Origin: Kribbella voronezhensis | GTDB taxonomy: Bacteria; Actinomycetota; Actinomycetes; Propionibacteriales; Kribbellaceae | NCBI RefSeq assembly: GCF_004365175.1 | Contig: NZ_SOCE01000002.1 | Coordinates: forward strand, 1,302,001-1,366,000 | Direction: 5' to 3' | Length of the DNA: 64,000 nt | In this document: positions 57,639-64,000 of the stretch, one piece after another | How the letters are laid out: each line of letters opens with the position of its first letter | Position numbering within the stretch: the first letter of the stretch is position 1 | Translations under genes and position numbers: made by a program | Notes under the pieces: model-generated | Seen by the model: the letters and a program-made list of their open reading frames with translations, nothing else | Databases searched by the model: none | What the model was told of the DNA's origin: nothing

Positions 57639-58241
57639 ATGGGCAAGGTCGTTGCGCAGGCGAACATGTCGCTCGACGGGTACGTGGCCAAGCAGGACAA
57701 CACCATCGGCGGATTGTTCGACTGGTTGCAGAACGGCGACGTCGAGATGCCGACGCCCGCCGGAGACTTCGCCGTCCACCTGACGCCTCAGAGTGCTGAA
57801 CACTTGCGGCAGTGGACGTCCTCACTGGGCGCACTGGTTTGTGGCCGGACGCTGTTCGAGGTGGCCGACGGCTGGCAGGGTCGCCATACTCTCGACGTCC
57901 CCGTGGTCGTCGTGACGCATCAGGTCCCCACCGAGTGGGTCGCCGCGCACCCCGACGCACCGCTCACTTTCGTGACCGAGGGCGTCGAGGCCGCCGTCGC
58001 CCATGCACAGACGCTCGCCGGCGACCGCGTCGTCGCGGTCACCGGCGGAACGATCGCCCGGCAGTGCCTGGACCTCGGGCTGCTCGACGAAGTGGCCGTC
58101 GACCTGGTCCCGATCGTGATGGGCGAAGGCAACCGGCCGTTCTTCGGCAACCTCTCCGCTGACGAGGTGGCGCTGGGCAATCCGACGGTCTGCGTCCAGG
58201 GCGACCGCGTCATCCACCTCGTGTTCCCTGTCGTGCGCTAG
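57639..58241 (+). CDS. Dihydrofolate reductase family protein (RibD C-terminal domain)
   Basis: A 200-residue reductase: MGKVVAQANMSLDGYVAKQDNTIG at the start, ALVCGRTLFEVADGW and VVAVTGGTIARQCLDLGLLDEVAVDLVPIVMGEGNRPFFG follow the RibD_C pattern. NADPH-dependent reduction of a pteridine- or riboflavin-precursor-like compound is expected; physiological substrate unknown. AGGAGG lies just before the ATG. Confidence 0.88.
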   Translation: MGKVVAQANMSLDGYVAKQDNTIGGLFDWLQNGDVEMPTPAGDFAVHLTPQSAEHLRQWTSSLGALVCGRTLFEVADGWQGRHTLDVPVVVVTHQVPTEWVAAHPDAPLTFVTEGVEAAVAHAQTLAGDRVVAVTGGTIARQCLDLGLLDEVAVDLVPIVMGEGNRPFFGNLSADEVALGNPTVCVQGDRVIHLVFPVVR

Positions 58242-58291
58242 AAAGTCCCGGTACTCCCCTGGCGCCGCAGCCCAATTCGCAGGCAATCTTC

Positions 58292-59113
58292 CTAATGCCT
58301 GAAGTGGCCCTCCCCCGCAGCTCTGGCGACGTAGGTCTCGAACGAGGTGGCCGGTCGGCCGAGCGCTCGGGGAATGTCGTCGGAGCAGCTCTCGGCCCAG
58401 CCGTCGCGGATCGACACGAGGATGCTGGTCAGAAGGTGCGCGGCCGGTGCGGGAACGCCGTTCTCCCTTTGGCGCTGCGTGTAGTCCTCCGGACTGAGGT
58501 CGACGTACTCGATCCGGCGGCCGGTGGCCCGTCCGATCAGCTCGGTCGCCTCGCCGAAACTGATCGCCGCAGGCCCTGTGAGCGCATAGACCACGCCGTG
58601 ATGACCCTCGGTCGTCAGAGCGGCAGCGGCCACCGCGGCGATGTCTTCGGCATCGACGAACGGTGTGCGGCCGTCTCCGGTCGGTAGAGCAAGCGTGCCG
58701 TCGGCGATCGCGCGGGCCCACGGTCCCTCACTGAAGTTCTGCGCGAACCAGTTGGGATGCAGGATCGTCCACTCCGCATCGGACGTCCGCACAGCCTGCT
58801 CGGCGGCGTGCAGTGGATGGCTTTCCTCCTCGGCACGAGCCGCGGAAAGCATCACGAACCGGCGTACGCCGGCTGCGACGGCGGCCTTGGTGAAGTCGGC
58901 CAGCCGCGGGCCGGCCTGGAGGGTCGGCTCCATCAGGTAGGCGGCGGTGACACCGGCAAGCACGGGCTCCCAGGTCGTCGGGTCGTCGAGATCGAGGCGT
59001 ACGTCGGCGCCGCGGCGGGCCGCCGTACGGACTGTGTGCTGGGTTGATCGGAGTTGCCGGGCGATGCGGCGGCCGGTCGTACCGGTGCCGCCGAGGATGA
59101 GGATCGTCTGCAT
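58292..59113 (-). CDS. NmrA-like NAD(P)-binding protein
   Basis: A 273-residue atypical SDR: ILILGGTGTTGRRIARQL, AYLMEPTLQ, RRFVMLSAARAEEE, TILHPNWFAQNF and PFVDAEDIAAVA match the NmrA/HSCARG (ergot alkaloid-type) group. Either a redox sensor or reductase. Divergent from an AraC gene (82 bp), its likely regulator. Confidence 0.85.
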   Translation of the reverse strand: MQTILILGGTGTTGRRIARQLRSTQHTVRTAARRGADVRLDLDDPTTWEPVLAGVTAAYLMEPTLQAGPRLADFTKAAVAAGVRRFVMLSAARAEEESHPLHAAEQAVRTSDAEWTILHPNWFAQNFSEGPWARAIADGTLALPTGDGRTPFVDAEDIAAVAAAALTTEGHHGVVYALTGPAAISFGEATELIGRATGRRIEYVDLSPEDYTQRQRENGVPAPAAHLLTSILVSIRDGWAESCSDDIPRALGRPATSFETYVARAAGEGHFRH

Positions 59114-59195
59114 GTGTCCAGCCAAGCCGAGTGGTCCTCAGAGCATCCATGGGAGATCGTCGGCCGTTCCTTTGTGATCGTCTAGCCTTTCTCTG

Positions 59196-60113
59196 ATGGA
59201 CGTTCTGAGTGATCTGTTGCAACGGGCGCAGGCCACGAACGCCTTGGTCCGGCAGTTCATCGCGCAGCCGCCCTGGTCGGTGACGTACGCCGAACTGCCG
59301 TCGCTCAGCGTCGTCGCGGCGCTCGGCGGCTGCGCCACCCTCCGGATCGACGACGGCGCCCCGGCAACCCTCGCCGCAAACGACATCGCGCTGATCACTG
59401 GCGTCGGCAGCTACACGATCGCCGACGATCCAGCCACTCCGCCGCGCTACGTGATCCGGGGAAACACGAAGTACGTCGACGGGCAGGCGGTCGGCCCCGG
59501 CGAGTTCCATGCTCCTCGCACGTACGGCGATGGCCTGGGCGGGACCACGATCGTCCGTGGTGTCTACGACCTCCACGGTGCGGTCGGTCGCCGGCTGCTG
59601 GATCTCTTGCCACCCGTGGCGATCGTGGCGGCCACTGACCGGACCCGACCGGCTCTCAGCTTGCTCGCCTCCGAGACCGCTCGTGAGGAACCCGGGCAGG
59701 ACGCCGTACTGCGCAGGCTGCTCGACTTCGTGCTTGTGGTCGCATTGCGCGCCTGGTGGTCCGGACCGGACGCTACTCCCCCGTCCTGGTACCAAGCGCT
59801 CACGGCACCAGGTATCGGTGATGCGCTACGCCTGCTTCACGAATCCCCGGCTCGCCGCTGGACGGTCGCCGAACTCGCCGGGAGCGTCGCGATGTCCCGC
59901 GCCACGTTCGCCGCCCGCTTCACCGAATTGGTCGGCCTCCCGCCGCTGACCTATCTCACCAGTTGGCGGCTGGCGTTGGCCGCTGACCTGCTCCGAGACC
60001 CCGCGGCGACAGTCGCCGCTGTCGCTCGCGCTGTGGGCTACGAGGACCCGTTCGCGTTCGCCGTTGCCTTCAAGCGCATCTACGGCGTCACTCCGTCGGC
60101 CTGGCGACGCTGA
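59196..60113 (+). CDS. AraC family regulator with cupin_6 sensor
   Basis: A 305-residue regulator. N-terminal sensor (QFIAQPPWSVTYAELPSLSVVAALGGCATLRIDD, DIALITGVGSYTIADDP) typical of the cupin_6 group. C-terminal HTHs: WTVAELAGSVAMSRATFAARFTELVGLPPLTYLTSWRLALAADLL and VAAVARAVGYEDPFAFAVAFKRIYGVTPSAWRR. Likely controls the divergent NmrA-like gene. Confidence 0.9.
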   Translation: MDVLSDLLQRAQATNALVRQFIAQPPWSVTYAELPSLSVVAALGGCATLRIDDGAPATLAANDIALITGVGSYTIADDPATPPRYVIRGNTKYVDGQAVGPGEFHAPRTYGDGLGGTTIVRGVYDLHGAVGRRLLDLLPPVAIVAATDRTRPALSLLASETAREEPGQDAVLRRLLDFVLVVALRAWWSGPDATPPSWYQALTAPGIGDALRLLHESPARRWTVAELAGSVAMSRATFAARFTELVGLPPLTYLTSWRLALAADLLRDPAATVAAVARAVGYEDPFAFAVAFKRIYGVTPSAWRR

Positions 60114-60167
60114 CGCCTCGGCATCGAGCACGAGAAATGGATTGCGTGGCATTGTTACCGTTCCCGC

Positions 60168-61601
60168 ATGTCTTCTCACCGTCCGCTCCTGCCACGCTCG
60201 ACACCGGCCGGCGTGGGGATTTCGTCCCGCGCGATCGGCGCGCTGCTGGACCGGCTCGAAGCGGAGTCGATCGAATGTCACTCCCTGATGGTCGTACGCC
60301 GTGGGCACGTCGTCGCCGAAGGCTGGTGGGCGCCGTACTCCGCTGATCGGCCACACCTTCTCTACTCGTTGACCAAGTCGTTCACTTCGACGGCCGTGGG
60401 TCTCGCGATCGCCGACGGGCTGTTGTCGCTGGACGACCGCGTGGTCGACGTACTGCCTGAACACGTCCCTGACGACGTAGTTGACCAAGGCCGTCGCATC
60501 ACCGTGCACCACCTGCTGTCGATGACGAGCGGACGCCGGACGGACAGCCTCGCCGAGGCCTGGCAACTGGAACCGGACGACCTGGTGAAGGGCTTCCTCC
60601 GGGTCCCGTTCACCGATCCCGAGGGAAGCAGGCACCTCTACGAGGATGCGACCACTTACCTGCTGGCCCGGATGGTTGAACGCGTCACCGGCCGGGACCT
60701 GCCGGGATTTCTCGACGAGCGCCTCTTCCAGCCGATGGGCATCGACCACGCCGAATGGGACCGGGTGGCGAGCGGCGCGGCCTTCGGATTCCACGGTCTG
60801 CATCTCACGACCGAGGCCGTCGCCGCCTTCGGGGAACTGCTGCTGCGCGGGGGTGTCTGGGGCGACCGGCAACTCGTTCCCCGCGAATGGGTGGAGCTCG
60901 CGACCAGCCGCCACATCGCAACGACCGAGCCACTCCCCAACTGGTTGCCGAATCCCGACTTCCTGTCCGGGTACGGCTACCAGTTCTGGACGTCGCGGCA
61001 CGGCTACTTCGGCAACGGCGCCTACGGCCAGCTGTGCGTCGTCGCCCCGGCTCACGATCTCGTGGTCGTGATGACCTCCGCACTCGAGCGGACCGACGTG
61101 CTGCCCGGCGCGTTCTGGGATTGCCTGCTGCCCGGTCTCGATCAAGCGGGAAGCGCACAGGACGACGAGGAACTCGCCGATCGGCTGCGGCGGCTGACTC
61201 TTGCCCCGGTGACCGGTTCGGCGGCTCCGCACCGTTCGGCCAAGGCGCGACTGGACGGCTCCCCCGCGGATTCGGCGCTTCCGGACGGAACCACCGTGAC
61301 GGTCGATCCTGTGGACGGCGGCTGGCAAGTGCAGCTTGGCTCGTCGCTGACTGTCGCAGTCGGACACGGTGATTGGCGGGAAAGTTCGCCGCTCGGGCGC
61401 CCAGTCGTGGCGAATGGAGCCTGGCAGGAGGACGAGTTCGTCGCCGATCTCTTTGTCATCACCAGCCCGCACCGGGTTCGGCTGGTGGTCGATGCCGATG
61501 CGGGGACGGCACAGGCGACCTGGAGCACGGTGCCCCTGACGACCTCGAGTCTGGAGCTGCACCTGCGATCACCGCTGATGACGCGACCCGACGTGGCGTA
61601 G
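60168..61601 (+). CDS. Serine hydrolase, beta-lactamase class C/PBP-like
   Basis: A 477-residue protein with a class C beta-lactamase-like domain to about residue 320: SxxK in LLYSLTKSFTSTAVG, HHLLSMTSG, and HGYFGNGAYGQLCVV near the third motif. The usual YxN triad element is YED (LYEDATTYLLARM). The C-terminal 130 residues are beta-rich (TTVTVDPVDGGWQVQLGSSLTVAVGHGDW). No signal peptide is seen, so a cytoplasmic esterase or peptidase is more likely than a beta-lactamase. Confidence 0.85.
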   Translation: MSSHRPLLPRSTPAGVGISSRAIGALLDRLEAESIECHSLMVVRRGHVVAEGWWAPYSADRPHLLYSLTKSFTSTAVGLAIADGLLSLDDRVVDVLPEHVPDDVVDQGRRITVHHLLSMTSGRRTDSLAEAWQLEPDDLVKGFLRVPFTDPEGSRHLYEDATTYLLARMVERVTGRDLPGFLDERLFQPMGIDHAEWDRVASGAAFGFHGLHLTTEAVAAFGELLLRGGVWGDRQLVPREWVELATSRHIATTEPLPNWLPNPDFLSGYGYQFWTSRHGYFGNGAYGQLCVVAPAHDLVVVMTSALERTDVLPGAFWDCLLPGLDQAGSAQDDEELADRLRRLTLAPVTGSAAPHRSAKARLDGSPADSALPDGTTVTVDPVDGGWQVQLGSSLTVAVGHGDWRESSPLGRPVVANGAWQEDEFVADLFVITSPHRVRLVVDADAGTAQATWSTVPLTTSSLELHLRSPLMTRPDVA

Positions 61602-61752
61602 CCCTCTGACGTTCTAGGCTCGCCTTCCGGAGTACCGGGAAGTTTTCTGGACGAGAATGCGACCGCGGTGTCGGATCGGGGTGGCGGCGTTCGTTGCAGG
61701 GGTGAACGGCAACCGGCCGCGGCGCCACTGGACCACAGGAGATGATCGAAAG

Positions 61753-62076
61753 ATGCAGTACCTGGTTTCCGTGATCGATGACAAAGTCAATCCCGGCAGC
61801 GACGACCGGCAGCCTGCCATCAGCGAGTTCAACGAACGCCTGATCGCCGAGGGCTACTGGGTCTTCGCGGGCGGTCTCGCCGACACCGAATCGGCCACGG
61901 TGATCGACAACCGGGGCGGGCAGGCGGTGTTCAGCGACGGGCCTTTCGTGGAGTCGAAGGAGTACCTGGCCGGCGTCTGGGTGTGGGAGACGCCCGATCT
62001 GGATGTGGCGCTCAAGCTCGCCGCCGAGGCGTCGAAGGTCTGCGATCGCAAGATCGAGGTGCGGCCGTTCCGGTGA
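61753..62076 (+). CDS. YciI/DGPF family protein
   Basis: A 107-residue ferredoxin-fold protein: MQYLVSVIDDKVN, with QAVFSDGPFVESKEYLAGVWVWE. Overlaps the ECF42-type sigma factor by GTGA, the standard arrangement in this sigma group. AGGAG upstream. A TGTCGG-N17-CGTTGC element at 61669-61697 may be the ECF-type promoter. Confidence 0.9.
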   Translation: MQYLVSVIDDKVNPGSDDRQPAISEFNERLIAEGYWVFAGGLADTESATVIDNRGGQAVFSDGPFVESKEYLAGVWVWETPDLDVALKLAAEASKVCDRKIEVRPFR

Positions 62077-63305
62077 GTGGGCCCGACATCCAGGACGCGA
62101 TCACGAGCGCCCACCGCGACGAGTGGGCGCGGGTGATCGCCAGTTTGACCAAACGCTTCGGTGATCTCGACATCGCCGAGGAGGCGGCGGCGGAAGCGTT
62201 CGCGACCGCTGTCGAGAAGTGGCCTGCCGACGGCGTGCCGCCCAACCCGGGCGGCTGGCTGACCACGACCGCCAATCGCAAAGCCATCGACCGGCTCAGG
62301 CGCGAGAGCAAGCGCGACGACAAGCACAAGGAGGCTCTGGTGTTGACCGACGACGACCCGCCCGAGCCTCTGGGTGCCATCGAGGACGAACGGCTCCGGC
62401 TGATCTTCACCTGCTGCCACCCGGCGCTGGCGATGGAGACCCGGATGGCGTTGACGCTGCGGATGGTCGGCGGCCTGACCGTGCCCGAGATCGCCCGCGC
62501 CTTCCTGGTGCAGGAATCGGCCATGGGACAGCGGATCACCCGCGCGAAGGCGAAGATCAAGGCGGCCCGGATCCCCTATCGGGTGCCGGCCGCGGAGGAT
62601 CTGCCGGCCCGCGTCTCCGGCGTACTGGCTGTGCTGTTCCTGGTGTTCAACGAGGGCTACCTGGCGACCGGGGCCGATACCGATCCCGTGCGTCATGACC
62701 TGACCGCCGAGGCGATCCGGCTCACGCGGCTGATCCGGGCGCTCCTGCCGAACGACGGTGAGGTCGCCGGTCTGCTGGCCTTGATGCTGCTGACCGAAGC
62801 ACGTCGTACGGCGCGGATCTCGGCGAGCGGCGAACTGATCACGCTCGGCGAGCAGAACCGGGGTGCCTGGGATGCGGCGTTGATCGCCGAGGGTCACCGC
62901 CTGGTGCGGGAGCGTCTGGCCGCGGGCGTCGCTCCGGGTCGCTATCAGATTCTCGCGGCGATCAATGCCGTGCACACCTCGGCTCGGGACGTGCGCGATA
63001 CCGACTGGTCGCAGATCCTCGCCTTGTACGACCAACTCGCCCGCCTCGACTCGTCGGCGATCGTCTTGCTGAACCGGGCGATCGCGGTCGCCGAACTCGA
63101 CGGTCCCGAGGTCGCGCTGGCGGACGTCGACCGGCTCGAGGAGAAACTGGCCGGCTATCACGCGTACCACGCGGCGCGCGCCGATCTGCTCCGCCGGCAA
63201 GGGCGCAGCGAGGAGTCGCGGGCGGCGTACGACAAAGCCATCGAACTGGCAGGCAACACCGCCGAAACCGCCTACCTCACCCGCCGCCGCGACCAACTCG
63301 GCTGA
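62073..63305 (+). CDS. ECF42-type RNA polymerase sigma factor with C-terminal DUF6596/TPR domain
   Basis: A 410-residue sigma factor. Region 2 is near residues 10-80 (ITSAHRDEWARVIASLTKRFGDLDIAEEAAAEAFATAVEKWPADGVPPNPGGWLTTTANRKAIDRLRRE), region 4 near 115-165 (LALAMETRMALTLRMVGGLTVPEIARAFLVQESAMGQRITRAKAKIK), then the long DUF6596 domain (LFNEGYLATGADTDP-type segment, HxLVRERL, NAVHTSARD) and TPR-like helices to the end. The C-terminal domain takes the place of an anti-sigma factor. GTG start overlaps the DGPF stop. Confidence 0.9.
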   Translation: MSGPDIQDAITSAHRDEWARVIASLTKRFGDLDIAEEAAAEAFATAVEKWPADGVPPNPGGWLTTTANRKAIDRLRRESKRDDKHKEALVLTDDDPPEPLGAIEDERLRLIFTCCHPALAMETRMALTLRMVGGLTVPEIARAFLVQESAMGQRITRAKAKIKAARIPYRVPAAEDLPARVSGVLAVLFLVFNEGYLATGADTDPVRHDLTAEAIRLTRLIRALLPNDGEVAGLLALMLLTEARRTARISASGELITLGEQNRGAWDAALIAEGHRLVRERLAAGVAPGRYQILAAINAVHTSARDVRDTDWSQILALYDQLARLDSSAIVLLNRAIAVAELDGPEVALADVDRLEEKLAGYHAYHAARADLLRRQGRSEESRAAYDKAIELAGNTAETAYLTRRRDQLG

Positions 63306-63321
63306 TCCGCACTCCTCGGGG

Positions 63322-64000
63322 CTAGCGAATCGTTCGAAGCCAGGGATGGTCGGCGTCGAGGTCATGGATCATCTGTCGGAGCCAGGTCTGCTGCTCAGGT
63401 GTGAGCAGGGGCCAGGTGCGATGGAGGTCGTAGGTGTCCTTCGTGCGGCGCAGTCTTGCTTTGAAGAGCAGCACGATTTCGGGGTTGAGGTAGCGAATGC
63501 CGTCCGCCGACGTCCAGGTGACCTCTTCGATCGGACCGACATGGTCCGGGAGGAACTTGTTGGTCCAGAGTCCGTCCCGATCGGGAGTGAGCGGGAGGTC
63601 GATCACCCAGGGGGCGTTCCCGTGCTCCCGGACCCAGAGCTGGCTGGCCGGGTGGAAGACCTCCGGATGTTGATGGGTCAGCGGTCGCATGTCTCCCCCG
63701 GCGAGATTCCACAGATGCCATCGCTCCCCCACGTGCTCCCGCAGCGCAGGCACATCACACGCGAGGATCGACACGTCCACGTCGTCATGCCGGCGGCGTA
63801 CTCCGGTGAAGGCGTCGATCGCCAGGCCGCCGACGATCCACCACGGGCGGGTGAAGCCGGCCATGAAAGCGGCGACGCCGGCTGTGTCGAACGGATCCCA
63901 TCGCCCATAAAGGCGAGTCCAGTACTCCGTCTCCGCGGCCTCGGCCGCGGTCGGAATCAGCGGCGCGGGATTCCCGGCGGTTGGGAGGTCGGCTTCAGCC
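63322..64000 (-). CDS. Nucleotidyltransferase-like protein, 5' end outside window
   Basis: 225 residues are visible and the frame stays open to the window edge, so the start is beyond it. WWIVGGLAIDAFTGVRRRHDDVDVSILACD is the GG...D-x-D active site of minimal nucleotidyltransferases of the lincosamide/aminoglycoside and AbiEii type; LNPEIVLLFKARLRRTKDTYDLHRTWPLL is the second conserved region. Closest in layout to aminoglycoside adenylyltransferase-like domain proteins. Could also be a stand-alone antitoxin/toxin-type NTase. Confidence 0.8.
   Translation of the reverse strand, partial: AEADLPTAGNPAPLIPTAAEAAETEYWTRLYGRWDPFDTAGVAAFMAGFTRPWWIVGGLAIDAFTGVRRRHDDVDVSILACDVPALREHVGERWHLWNLAGGDMRPLTHQHPEVFHPASQLWVREHGNAPWVIDLPLTPDRDGLWTNKFLPDHVGPIEEVTWTSADGIRYLNPEIVLLFKARLRRTKDTYDLHRTWPLLTPEQQTWLRQMIHDLDADHPWLRTIR

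Overview
The window is chromosomal DNA from a high-GC actinomycete. GTG and TTG starts are frequent, translational coupling by GTGA or ATGA overlaps is common, sugar ABC cassettes lack their own ATPase, and there is a maleylpyruvate-isomerase-like (mycothiol-type) protein, an ECF sigma factor paired with a DGPF protein, and a class F sortase. The mix of many carbohydrate importers, one-off regulators and short-chain dehydrogenases fits a soil Kribbella-like or other Propionibacteriales genome. That placement is an inference from style, not a search. No rRNA, tRNA, CRISPR array or insertion sequence was recognised.

Layout. 1-5.4 kb: the 3' part of a PL6 polysaccharide lyase, an Atg22-type MFS exporter, a glycerophosphodiesterase and a class V aminotransferase. 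4.7-13.1 kb: a GntR/FCD regulator divergent from a tightly coupled operon for import and catabolism of an unknown carboxylate or sugar acid (beta-hydroxyacid dehydrogenase, two ABC permeases, binding protein, type III CoA-transferase, enoyl-CoA hydratase, COG3618 amidohydrolase/lactonase, RraA-type aldolase), with a good FCD-type palindrome in the divergent gap. 13.1-20.1 kb: a convergent rhamnoside-uptake operon (GH78 alpha-L-rhamnosidase, binding protein, two permeases) divergent from an AraC regulator. 20-22 kb: a TetR regulator and FAD monooxygenase. 22-30.5 kb: housekeeping and miscellaneous genes, including a three-enzyme peptidoglycan hydrolase, dihydrolipoyl dehydrogenase, TrmO, a CpdA-like phosphodiesterase and a flavoprotein disulfide reductase. 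30.5-33.1 kb: a NikM/CbiM-Q-O nickel/cobalt ECF transporter preceded by a Nur-box-like dyad. 33-41.5 kb: SGNH esterase, MarR/SDR pair with tandem operators, a LacI regulator followed by a gene-free stretch with two LacI-type palindromes, a DGPF protein, an NAD-dependent epimerase with a TetR regulator, an AhpD-like protein and a secreted beta-rich protein.

41.5-43.8 kb encodes a DUF3494 (ice-binding-like) surface protein with a Pro/Thr stalk, overlapped by its sortase gene. 43.8-46.9 kb is a sugar-acid type operon (hydroxyacid dehydrogenase, enolase-superfamily dehydratase, xylose-isomerase-like protein) with an apparent deletion scar that retains the tail of an ABC permease. 47-50.3 kb: LysR, then an SDR, PrmC-like methyltransferase and GNAT genes behind a textbook MerR-type promoter. 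50.4-53.5 kb: a TetM-like ribosomal-protection GTPase carrying an in-frame 33-bp minisatellite, and a second-copy-like UMP kinase. 53.5-58.2 kb: an MDMPI protein, a cyclase, a tyrosine recombinase with AT-rich palindromes upstream, two divergent Imm-5-like proteins and a RibD-type reductase. 58.3-64 kb: an NmrA-like protein, AraC regulator, serine hydrolase, DGPF protein with ECF42-type sigma factor, and a nucleotidyltransferase cut by the window end.

The least ordinary items are the GTPase minisatellite, the CoA-linked catabolic operon, the MerR-type leaderless promoter without a MerR gene, the Nur-type box on the metal transporter, the triple cell-wall hydrolase, the ABC-permease scar, and the recombinase/Imm-5 neighbourhood.
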